From NCBI GenBank assembly GCA_019693395.1, contig JAAMXP010001792.1, positions 1 through 64,000 on the forward strand: 64,000 nt of DNA, given 5' to 3'. Under the pieces are notes generated by a model. The model had not been told where the DNA came from. It saw only the letters and a list, made by a program, of their open reading frames with translations, and did not search any database. Positions 23,952-34,310 of this stretch are shown one piece after another; the first letter of the stretch is position 1, and each line of letters starts with the position of its first letter. The DNA comes from Ettlia oleoabundans (lineage: Eukaryota > Chlorophyta > Chlorophyceae > Chlamydomonadales). Made by a program: the position numbers and the translations under genes.

Positions 23952-25019
23952 ATGGTGTCACAGACGGTGATCAATGTGCTTGGCATCATTGGTGGAGTGG
24001 TCCTGGCCATCTGCCAGGCTCCTCAGGTAAGAGGGACCAGCTGGTGCCACGGGCTGCTGGCCGCCACATTGCGAGCTGTTGCTGTGCTTGCCCACCATGC
24101 AGTGCAAGATCAACAGCTACGTGTCAAAAAATATGCGAGGATATCCTTCGGCCCTGAAATTGTGGCCAATAAGTGGAAGTTTGCTTGAGCATGCCGCCTC
24201 CTTGTCCCACCCCTTGCAGCTCATCAAGCTGTGGCGCACCAAGTCTGCGGCTGACTTGAGCTATTGGTACCTCATCCTTTACAGCATCGGCCTGCTCTTC
24301 ATCACTGTATACGTGAGTCTGCTGTTACCACTTCATGCCGTGCTTTGCACTGGGCACTGTCCTACAAATAGCCTACAAGCTGCACTCTATCCAACCAGAA
24401 GCCTGGCACCCTGGCATGGCCCGCCCTATCTGCAGCTGTATCTTGAGAATGCCACGGTTGGATGGATCTGCGAATGCATCGAAACTGGTGAGCCACCTCG
24501 TTAGAACTTTTCTTGGCGTAATGACGCTGCTAAAAGCTAATGCACATTCAGCAGTAACGCTGTGTGTTGGTTGCCAGGAGGCAGCTGCCAATGCCACATG
24601 CAGCGCTGCAGCCAGACCTTTAGGCTGAACTGATCCCTGTCTGGCTTGTTGTTTCTGCAGCTTGTGGTGTCGCGCTTATAGGCGCCAAGTTCTACTACGA
24701 TAACTATGGACCGCTGAGCCACAGGGCCAAGCGGCGGGACGGCTCAGACGATGGCGGCATGCAAGATGCACGGAGCGGCGGCGGCATGGCTGGCCGCGCC
24801 TTGACCGCAATGGGCAGCCAGACAGTGTTGCTGCAGCAACACAGCATGGGCAGCGGCCAGAAGCAACCACCAGAGGGTGATGCCAACAGCGACAGCAGCG
24901 AGCATTCTGTGGTGGGTGTGGGTGCTGGCGGGAGCACCCATGCGGCCGCGCTGCCTGCTGCCGCATCTGGCCACCAGCTGAGCAAGCGGCGGCGAAGCCA
25001 TGAGTCCCTGCCGATATAG
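23952..25019 (+). CDS. Single PQ-loop repeat membrane protein (SemiSWEET-like half), 192 aa
   Basis: Small PQ-loop/MtN3-clan protein. Exons: 23952-24026, 24220-24312, 24436-24487, 24661-25019 (TAG), 193 codons in frame. Three transmembrane segments are visible: VINVLGIIGGVVLAICQ (about 6-22), WYLILYSIGLLFITVYLYL (about 41-59) and CECIETGCGVALIGAKFYY. The PQ-loop signature QAPQLIKLWRTKSAADLSYW follows helix 1. Such triple-helix bundles move sugars, amino acids or other small solutes, usually as dimers or duplicated units; here only one repeat is present. The last ~105 residues are hydrophilic, Gly/Ser/His-rich and probably disordered, ending in a basic SKRRRSHES segment. No targeting peptide is obvious. 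Substrate and membrane are unknown. Confidence 0.82.
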
Positions 25020-25226
25020 CAAGCTGCGATTCAACCTGCAGTGTATAACTTGTCTACCAGGCTGACGTATGAACCTTCAGTACGCATTACTGCCACCAGT
25101 AGCAATAATGGCACTACCAATACAACAGTGATAGCCGTGAGTTCTGGCTGCAGATAATGCGCTGCTCCCAGCAAGTGGCTGCTTATGAGACTACTGCCGA
25201 CATCAAGTGGAAGTGTGCCGAGCAGG

Positions 25227-25236
25227 TTACATTACA
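25227..25236 (-). terminator. Two adjacent TGTAA poly(A) signals (minus strand)
   Basis: TTACATTACA on the plus strand gives two TGTAA pentamers in the transcript of the EDEM-like gene, about 265 nt after its stop codon. Confidence 0.4.
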
Positions 25237-25500
25237 GAACAGTCAGAACGGCAGCAAGCCAATGAAAGGAGGCAGTGCAGCAATGTGCTAACAGAGGAGG
25301 CAGAACGAAAACCGTGCAAGCAAGCACGACAGCACAAAGCGAACACACACCAGAACGGGCAAACGGGAACCAAGTACTTGAATGGGCCGCAGGCTGGGAG
25401 CTGTCCCATCAAGCGATGCATCAGCCCCTGCATGTATGCTGCAAATATGTATGTACGTGAGTTGTAGTAAGTTTGTGAATATGCTCATACATTCCAGCTG

Positions 25501-28500
25501 CTACTCTTCCTCCACATCATCCACCTCATCCTCCCCTGCCCCCTGCTGTCCCGCCTTTTGATCCAGCACACCGCTGTGGAAGTGAGCCTGGATTTGGGCG
25601 AGGATGCTGGCAAACGCGGCAGGGGGGTCCTTGCTGTTGGCTGACACCTTGTTGAACAGCCACAGCTGCGCCTGCTGAGACATCAGTAGCTCCACTTGTT
25701 GCGCCATCTGCTGCCCCGGTGCCGGCCCTGCACCTGCCTGCTGACCCAGGCCACCAGCAGCGGCGCACCGCTCCTGCACGACCGCCTGGCCAGCTGCATC
25801 AGCCGGAGAGAACAGCCGCACTCGCGCGCTACCGTCGCTGCTGCCGCCATCCTCAAAGCTGCTGCTGCTGCTACTTCCGTCAGCGATGCTGTCCGGCGCT
25901 GCCGCATGTAGGGCATCCAGCAAGACCCTGCCATGGCTGCTGGGGAGCAGCACCGTTGCAATATCGGTCTGGCTGCCCTGCTGGTCGGTCCCCATCGCCA
26001 TCAGCTGGTCCTCGGTGTTCACCACCAGCACCGCCACCGCACCTGCACGCTCTGCCGCTAGAGCCTTCTCCACAAACATGCAGCTGCAGAAGCATGGGAA
26101 GGGTGTGAGTGTGTAAGTGTGTGTGTGGTGGTGGTGGTGGTGGTGGTGGTGGTGGGGGGGGGGGACAATGTATGAGGTCGTGCAGCATTGGTTGCTGTCA
26201 GATGGCGGGACGCTCATTGTGCGGCATTAGGCCTGCTATGTGAATAGTGACATAGGGACCAGATTGAACCTAGAGAAAGATACGTAACCAATCAGTAGCA
26301 CCCGATTGACAGAAGGATACAACCCAGTCTGGGAAGCAAAACAGCACATGCGGCAGCCAGCCACCCAGCCACGTATGTGCCCACCTGCCGCGCTGCACCA
26401 CCGCCACTCTGCCCGCCAGCTGCTCCGCGTTTTGCAGCGGGCCGCAAGCATGCAGGGGCTGAGCCACCGCTGCATAACCCTCCACTGAACAGAGCACCAT
26501 GGAAGGGATGCCAGCAGCCGCTGGAGTGCCGATGTCGTCAGTACTGTCGCTGCTGCTGCCGCCACTAGCAGCTGTGACATCAGCCTGAGGCAAACCATCC
26601 TCATGCTCATCCAAGTAAGGATTCTCCTCCTCCTGTTGCTCCTTGCTGCTACGCACTGTGCCAGACTGCCCTGCCACTTTTTCCCTCTCTTCCTCCTCCT
26701 CCACTTCCTCTTCCTCCTCCTCATCATCAGGGTCTTCATAAGGATCATCATCATCAACCTCCGCCGCATCCGCCACATAAACCAGGCGGTGCCGCTGGCC
26801 AGGCGGGCCCCCCTCACGCACCTCCAGCGCCCGTCCCCGCCACTGCTGCCGCTCCTGACCCTGCACCTGGCCCTGCTCAGCCACCTCCGGAGGCACCGGC
26901 GGCCGGCCAGATGCCGCTGCTGAGGCCTCACCAGCTTCAACTGTACCGCTGCTATTGCTGCCACTGCTGCCAACCTCCTTCTCCTCCCCAGCGTGGGCGT
27001 TGGTACTACCACCAACCTCTTCGGCACAGCCAGGCTCAAACATAGGCCCAAAATCAGCCAGCATGCCCTCAAACCGGCTCAGACTGCCATCAGACAGCTG
27101 CAACTCCACAGCCACCGGGTACGCCATGGGAGACCCTGCGGCCGAGCAACCCCCGCAAAGTAAGCAAACATGGAGGTTTGAGCGCAAGTGAATGAGCAAG
27201 CCTGGGGCGTGGGGCTATCAAAGAGGCACATGGGCAAGGGTATGGGCCAATGAAGCATGCCTGCAATTCTGTTGGAAGGGAAACACGGCACCGCAAACAA
27301 GCCCAAGCCGCATGGTGCCCGCCCAGCACATGTGCACGGCGCAGCTCTGCTGTCAGACAAACACCCCACCTGCTGCCGCTGCACAGCCCTGCTGCACATG
27401 CGGCTGATGTTGCTGCTGCATGGCGGCGGCGGCAGCTGCTTCAGCCTCCAAAGGCGGGTTTGTAATCTGGATGAGCATGTAGTTCTGTGGCAGGGCGTTG
27501 AGGCGCCGCTCAGAGATTTGATTGGGGGGTAGCTCGGTGAATACGCTGCAGCCCAAGCTGCCACGCCGCGAGCTCTGCAATGGGCAAGGGAAATGAGCGC
27601 ACCCTAGGGGTGAGAAATTGATGCCGATGAAAGAGTCATGTTACATATGTGTGCTTGGGTACCCAGCCACAGTAAACCTCAGCACACATGTGCCGCAGCT
27701 GGGGATGACTCATGCCGAATTGAAGCATCTGGGGAGCAATATGTGTTCGTTCACAGGACGTGTCAATACAAGCAACCATTGCAGCGGCCTTAGCTGCCAC
27801 CGTGGCTGCCCACAGCCCTCCCCACTCCCTGCCTCAAGTCGTTTCCGTCCAACCTCGCGAAAGCCTGACCACCCACCTCAATGACACAGAGGAACTGGCG
27901 GGTGACAGACAGCCCGCTTGCGGCCACAGCTGGCTGGCTGGTGAGCGCAACCTTGGCTGTGGCTGACACAACCTTGGATCGTTGCAGCTGCTCTGCAGCC
28001 TGTGCCTTAGCTCGCTCAGCATCCAGCACTGCGGCTGTGACTTCCTGGCATGCCACACATCGACGCTCACGTAGCAACATAGGACCGCTGCGCGGTAGCG
28101 GCAAAAGCGGCAGGGCAGCGCGGAGCGCCCGTGCTGCCTGGTGCTGCGCAGCGATTGATGCCGGCTCACTGGTGCACAGGTGGTGGCACTTGTCGGCCAC
28201 TCGCTGCTCCACGAACCGCCGCCAGCGCTCCTCTTCTGACGGTGAGCTGTTGCTGCTGTTTGTGCTGCTGCTGTCTAGCAGCTGCCGATCGTGGTCGTTC
28301 TGCTGCTGCTGTTGCTGCCGCTGAGGAGCCTCACGCAAAGGGCAAGTGTTCTGCACCCCTTGCACCGACTCTTCCTGCTGCTGCTGCTGCCGCTCTGCCC
28401 GTAAAGAACCAGGCGGTTTGGCTTCTGCACGGCAACTTCCCGCCACGTTGCCCCTCGTGCCACAGCCCTGCCCCTGCCCTATGCAGCTGGCATTCCTTTC

Positions 28501-31500
28501 CCGTTGCTGCTGGAGCAGAAGCTCCCCTGTCGCACTATCAATGCCCTCTAGTCTATCTGGGAAGGGTGGCAACAAATGGCCCTGCACATCACAGCATGCC
28601 ATAACCAGGAAGCCAAAGCAAGCAAATGGTTTGCTGTTGCCGCTCACTTATCAACAGCACATCACGCAAACCCCAAGCGTGCCAGGCTCACTCTGCACTC
28701 CCCTTCCTCCTCGTCGCAGCGGTGTATGAGGCATGGCACAATTAGCTGCCATGGCAGGGGCCCCAAGTTACTTGACTCTCATAAGCCTGCACTCTAACAA
28801 GGCAGCACTGTCCACGCATGTACCCTCCGACGCCCAGCAGCCCACCTCCGTGCTGAGCACAAAGTGGTCCACCAGGGCGGACGCATTGGAAAAGAGCAGG
28901 TACAGGTACTTGACTGTCTCGCTGAGGAAAAAACTCTCCATGGTGTCCTGCAGTGCGTTGTGTAGCGTATGGGAACTGGGTGCTAGGTAGGCGTCAGCAT
29001 TCTCAAATACATAGGCGGAAGCGACTGGTGGAGTAAAGAGTTGTGTCTGAGTTGAGAGGTGGGCTGTGGAGAGACGGGCACGATGAGCCTGCGGGCATAG
29101 TGTGCAGCCACCACACAAATCGTCTTACAAGCATCAACCTCCCAACCAAAGTTTCCCTTGCAGAGCCCACCAGCCCACCCCACCCACCCACCTCCAGCTG
29201 CCCCGTGCTGACGTCCCCCACAGAGGCGTAGCCGCAGGCAGCGCGGTTCCTATCCCGCAGCCGCTGGTGCAGCGCTGCTCCTACGCCCAACAGACGATCC
29301 TCGCCCGTGGCAGAATGCAGCAGGAAGGTCGACTCCATTAGCTCCGGGCGCAACGGGTAGCCTGCAGGCAAAAGGAGGGTTGTAAGGGGTGGTCTGTAAT
29401 GAGACATGGGACACATTGAAAGCTTGCCAGCCAGAACACACGACCAGCCAGCCAGTCATGCAGCCCACCCCAAGCAACCTACCTGTTTCTGTTGGGTGCC
29501 TGCTCTCCATCCCCACATCAAACATCTCTGGCAGCCACCCAAAGCGGCCCCAAGCGGAGGTCCAGTTGGCATGCAGCGCAGCACTCTCCTCAATCTGGCC
29601 TGCACCACAGCACAGCATGCCACGTCAGCATGCCAGGACAAGCTTGCATGCCAGTCACTTGGAGCTCAGACGCAGCTTGCACAACAGCAATGACAAAGAA
29701 CAGCGGTATGCGGTATGGTATAGCCACTAGATGAAACTATAATGCCAAATCAATGGTTACTGAAAAGCCAACAAAAGAATGGGAGTGATACGGTGTGCAG
29801 CGATAGCTCAGCAGGTTAGCGTGCAGTACAGCACTTGAACCAGCAGTACAGCCGCCACTCGCCTGCCAGGGCCTGCAGGCCTGGCCAGAAGGCACCCAGG
29901 CTCCACACATAGGGGTGCAGCACCTGCCCCGCCTGCATGTCCACATCAACCAGCCTGCACAGGGAACCATGCATAAGGCGCCATCTAGCAAGCAGCATGC
30001 TGGCTGACATGTTAGGGCGGCCCTAAAAGGGGCGCCACGGCACTGGGCAACCACAAACCTTTTTCCCCATTTCCATCCTCTTACACGGTTTACGCCGCAC
30101 TGGCACCATAACTCTTCAGCCCAGCCTTCCACCTTGCACCACTGCCAGACTGTATCCGTCCCTGCTGTAGTGTCTGCCCCAAATGGTACAATCTATCCTA
30201 TCACACAAAGCGGCCAAGTCCACGCTCTGCACTTAACGTGCTGTCAACCTCCCTACGATTTGCTCACCACACGTGTCCGTTCCACTTTGGGTCCAGCTGC
30301 AGGTTTGTCATTGCCGCCGCGTACACCTCCTTGAACATGGACAGGTAGGAGCGGTCGCCGAAGGCAAGGTAGGCCTGTACCCAGAAAGGCAAACCAGCAC
30401 ACAGCAGATACAACTGAGCAGACTTGGCGACCACAATTCCAAAGTGGCACATTCATCAATCAGCTGCTTCAGCCGGTGCCCATAGTCACAGCACCGACCT
30501 ACTTGAAGGCCCTCCATTGTTAGGCCCCTTCCAATCTTGTCCAGCTACACTACCTCAAAAACATCTTCCTTCAGCAGCTCCCGCAACCCACCTTGAGCAG
30601 GTACTCGTAGAACGAGTCCACTCCAGCCCCCACACCGGCATCAGTGCGCACCCAGGCGCCGCTATCACAGTCCAGCGTGTTTCCAACCAGACCCCGCGGG
30701 CTGCGCATGCCGAATATCGTCTCCACCGCGTGTCGCGCCTTTGCCTCGTATGTGGCGTTTCCGGTAAGGCGGGACAGCACGCCAAACTCCAGCAGAAGGG
30801 TGCCGGCACAGGCAGTACAGGTGGAGCGTACATCGCCCTGGATCTGGCCCTGCAGGCGGCACAGCAAAGGAACACACACGGCGGTGCGGCAACAAATATT
30901 GCACCCAGGCATGGACGTGACATCCAGCCAGAGGCAGCAGAGATGGTCATCTGTCTTGTGTCGTGGAAAGTAAAGCATGCGCAAGGTGACGAATCTCATG
31001 CCACGTGCACGTGTAGCCTCTGCAAGAGCACATGTATAGCAGGTTGGGGGCCACGCCACTCACCCGTCTCAGGTTCACCCAGGAAAGAGGAACGCCTGTC
31101 GGGGTCTCAAATGCAGGCATGAAGCGATCAGTCAGATCAACTGCCAGGCGCAGCAGGCTGCCGTCATATCCAAGCATGAGATTGGGATCCTGCACTTGAC
31201 ACAGAAACAAGCAAAGAACATGCAGTGCAGCAGCATTGATGTATCCGCCCAGACTTGTGGCTGCGCCCTCACGTCCAAAACCTGAGCACTGTAATGGAGA
31301 GCCTTTGCAGTATGCATTGTAATGCCTGTCCACACAACAGTTTCACAGCAATTGGCAGCAACGATGGAGGTTGATGTAGCTTGCACCCTCTTTCTAGCTA
31401 GCGACAAGCTCCTCCAGCCCGCACGTTTTAAACCACCAGCACAAGCAGCAGAGACAATGAAGGACACCCCACCTCTTCTATCAGCATGTGCGCTGACAGC

Positions 31501-32666
31501 AGGCCGCCAACAGCGCGGATGGTCAGCTCAAACACATGCACTCGCGCGTCAACGTCAAATGTAGCATTTGCTGCCAACCAGCGCACCGCCTCCTGCAGCC
31601 GCTGACTCTCCCCCATCACCTGCGCACACGGGCTAGGCAACACTGATAGTGTGAATGAGGCAAACCCACAAAGGTAGGCAAGCAGGTAAGCACCGCAGGG
31701 TGATTGGGTGACCGGGTGACCACTGTGCAGGGGGCGGATTGAGGTGAAACCTGGGCGGGTAGGACCCGCCTGTGAGTGCTGCTGATGCTGCTGTTGATGC
31801 TGCTGCCTCTTCTGCTGCATCGTTGCTGAGTGTTACAGAGCCATGTCATACTGCTGGTGGTGCCGTACCCCACCCCTTGCCCAGGAGCGAATATTTGCAT
31901 CATGGGTCCAGCAACAGAGGTAGCGCTGGGGCTGCTGGTCAGCCAGCTGAGCAGCGGCAGCTGCCGCATTGCAGCATCTTGGGGCCAGGCAGCACATATC
32001 CCCAGGTTAAACTGCTGAACTTACTGCATAGAAGCAACAAGGCTGCCTCACTCACAATGAGTGTGTCCAGGCTGTCAATGAGGGTGAGTGCGATGCCTCC
32101 CTGCGAGTTCTTGCCGCGGCAGCTGATGGGGCGCAGGTCGTCGAAGGGGAAAGCCAGCCGCATGTATTCCCCGTAGCCAAAGCGGAACATGCCCAGAGAC
32201 TCCTCCCTGCAATGTGCAAGTAGCACAGGAACGCAGCAGTCTGGATGATAAAATGCCAATGTGACCGCACAGGTGCGGTCGTACGAGTGCGCTGGCTATG
32301 ACGGGAGACAGGTCAGTTTGCGAGGTCTGGAACGGACTAGCACCAGCGATACTAGACAATCCCTCCCAATAACGCCAGAAGCCGGGCCAGGGTAGAGCAC
32401 CCACCGCAGCTCAGTGAGGTTGAGGTTGGCTGGGGGCTCCAGAGCTGCTGCCACCTGCCATGCCGGAGCAACCCTGCTGTCGTTGTCTTGCACCAGGCAA
32501 CCCAGCAACGCCAGTACAACAGCCAGCTGCATAAAAATCAAACACGGGTGTCGCAGGTGACAACTGGAAGAAACCCGACAGCTGCCTCGGTGGCACGCGG
32601 AGGCAGGATTGCTGGCGGAAGCGGCGGCAATGGCAGGGCGGCGCTCACCAAGAGGCGCCACGGCAT
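25501..32666 (-). CDS. EDEM3-like ER alpha-mannosidase (GH47 + PA domain), 15 exons, 1217 aa
   Basis: Glycoside hydrolase family 47 protein that trims mannose from misfolded glycoproteins and marks them for ER-associated degradation. Exons in order: 32666-32649, 32526-32405, 32206-32056, 31619-31473, 31189-31064, 30849-30592, 30374-30268, 29954-29863, 29599-29483, 29361-29192, 28947-28846, 28581-27877, 27574-27370, 27135-26385, 26083-25501. All phases agree. A signal peptide (MPWRLLLAVVLALLGCLVQ) is split by an 18-bp first exon. GH47 (about 47-475): LTLIDSLDTL, HVFELTIRAVGGLLSAH (catalytic Glu), DAGVGAGVDSFYEYLLK (catalytic Asp), YPLRPELMEST (catalytic Glu), MESFFLSETVKYLYLLF and LSTEGHLLP (Ca-binding Thr). 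A protease-associated domain follows near 990-1090 (VAVVQRGSCMFVEKALAAERAGAVAVLVV), as in EDEM3. Algal additions are Gln-rich and very acidic inserts (about 480-690 and 880-940). No KDEL-type retrieval signal is seen. Intron 8 has a GC donor. Confidence 0.93.
26119..26164. repeat. (TGG)n microsatellite plus poly-G tract in EDEM intron 14
   Basis: About nine TGG/GGT units followed by about twelve G (plus strand) inside the last intron of the EDEM-like gene. On the transcript strand it is a C11-12 and (CCA)n tract upstream of the acceptor at 26084. Prone to length variation and assembly error. Confidence 0.85.
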
Positions 32667-32942
32667 GGCGGCCCCCTTTGTCTCAAGCTCCCGTCGCAGC
32701 CTGCGTCGCTACTACAAGCCAGCCCACAGCATAGCCAATCCTGTTGGCTCGGGCTTTCCGGCGAATTGTGAGTCCTAGTCCCCACCTGCGGTTCCGATCA
32801 AAGTTATTATGAATGCTGCACGTTGAGACAAGCTCTCAAAGCTCCCATCCTCGTGACTCCACTGGTGAGGTGGTTCCGGTCAGCAGTCACAGCAGGAGGA
32901 CACACACCTCGAACTTGTAAGAGTTGCTGTAGTTTAAACAGG
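32667..32942. promoter_or_regulatory. 276-bp head-to-head promoter shared by EDEM-like gene and EMC7
   Basis: The start codons of the EDEM3-like gene (32666, minus) and EMC7 (32943, plus) are 276 bp apart and divergent, so both promoters must lie here. It contains a perfect inverted repeat GCCAA-N5-TTGGC at 32734-32748, whose left arm is part of a CCAAT box, a good candidate for a bidirectional element. No complete ERSE (CCAAT-N9-CCACG) was found by eye. Confidence 0.55.
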
Positions 32943-34080
32943 ATGATAGGACGTTGCTGGCTGCTAGGAGCTGTCCTCCTGCTGTTGCAGGGGTGTCTGG
33001 CTGATGAGTCTCTGCCCGTGCAGGGCAAACTAGTTGTTCCAGGTGGGGGAACGCGGTGAAGGGAACTCTCCTCGCTCGATGGCAGGCAATTTACTCCAGG
33101 TTGTGACCTGCTCAGCCGACCCCCCGCCCGTCGCCTCGCCGCCCCCGCCCGCTGCAGAGGGGGTATCGCTGGCAATGGCCGAGGTCTGGTTGCAACTAGC
33201 AAGCGGCAAGCAGCTGGTGGCCTTTCCGCTCCCCGACGGCAGTTTCTTCTTCCCTGAAGTGCCAGTGGGCGTGCACACACTGAGCGTGCAGCTCAGCTTG
33301 CCTCAGCAAGCCCTGCTGTTCCCCACAGTAAAGCTTGACGTGGGGATGGCTAAGCAGGGCGAGGTGGAGGCTGCAGCAGCAGAAGTGCCTGGGGTGAGGA
33401 TTGATCCTGCGTTGCAGGCAGAGGCTGCAAGTGGCGCACATGCCCCCATATGCGTCGGTGGCAGCGGAGCCGCGCACAACGCCGTTGTGGGATATTGGAT
33501 CTGTCAGCAGGGGCCAGCCTTCTCAAGCCTGCCACTGCTTCATACCCAACAATTCTGCAGACCCCGCCCATTCCTTACCCATTGGCGCTTCGCCCTTATT
33601 CGCGCCTGGAGTTTTTTGAGGTAAGGAGACATGCGGGTCCTTCCTTCATGCACACTACTTCCCCATTCCGCCTCTGCACTTCTGGGCAAACGACTGAACC
33701 AACAGCAGTTCTTAAGCACACATGTTATCATTTGCGCTGTACAATTTGGGGCGTAAAGAGCTTCTCTTCTTCACTGGCGCCTATGTGTATGTTGTATTGC
33801 AGCCCCGTCCTACTTCACTCGTGTTCTCGCTCTGATGCGGTCCCTCCCTCTTCTGGCTCTGCAGAAGCGGCAGGGCTTCAACCTGCTGGCCTTCTTGAAG
33901 ACCCCGTACGGCATGTTGGCCGGTTTCATGCTCTTCTCAATGTTCATCATGCCCAAGCTCAAGATTGATCCAGAGGAGTACAAGTCGATGATGGAAGAGA
34001 GGGACCGCGGCACCACCACACCCGCCAGCATCGCCGCTGCGGCGCGCGAGCAGGGTCAGGGACGGCGACGCGCCGACTGA
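32943..34080 (+). CDS. EMC7: EMC7, ER membrane protein complex subunit 7, 203 aa
   Basis: Lumenal/anchored subunit of the ER membrane protein complex (insertase for multipass and tail-anchored proteins). Exons: 32943-33042, 33158-33393, 33561-33620, 33865-34080 (TGA), 204 codons in frame. Signal peptide MIGRCWLLGAVLLLLQGCLA is followed by the beta-sandwich (VQGKLVVP, AEVWLQLASGKQLVAFPLPD, GSFFFPEVPVGVHTLSVQL, LFPTVKLDV). RLEFFEKRQGFNLLAFLKTPYG precedes the C-terminal transmembrane helix MLAGFMLFSMFIMPKL (about 149-164), then a basic cytosolic tail (IDPEEYKSMMEERD). The FNLLAFLKTPYGML/MPKL block matches the conserved EMC7 C-terminus. The exon 2 acceptor at 33157 follows a long C-rich tract and removes a proline-rich intron stretch, which gives a better family fit than reading through. 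Confidence 0.93.
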
Positions 34081-34104
34081 ATTGATATGGATTTCAATAA
34101 TTTC

Positions 34105-34109
34105 TGTAA
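34105..34109 (+). terminator. TGTAA poly(A) signal of EMC7
   Basis: TGTAA 25 nt after the EMC7 stop codon and about 200 bp before the DCC1 start, so the intergenic space between these co-directional genes is very short. Confidence 0.5.
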
Positions 34110-34310
34110 CGTTGCAAATTCTCCAGTGTACTCAGGCAATCACGCGAAGGGCGGTTGCAGGGAGAAGCGGCAAGGCTGTGGCCGAAGCTGAGCTGGCGGC
34201 GCTGGCGCTGATTTCATGCCTCTGCAGACCCGGGCCCTGGGAACTGAGGAATGTATCGAGCCTTATAACAGAGCTATTCCCGGATAGAAGAGCTACGTTG
34301 CAGGTCAGGG

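Noticed and set aside
29803..29850. tRNA-like A box (TAGCTCAGCAGG) on the plus strand
   Set aside because: It matches the A-box consensus, but no B box or acceptor-stem pairing follows; it lies in an intron of the EDEM-like gene.
33043..33157. Proline-rich coding stretch in EMC7 (reads VVTCSADPPPV)
   Set aside because: It has no in-phase donor upstream and ends in an excellent C-rich acceptor, so it is an intron.
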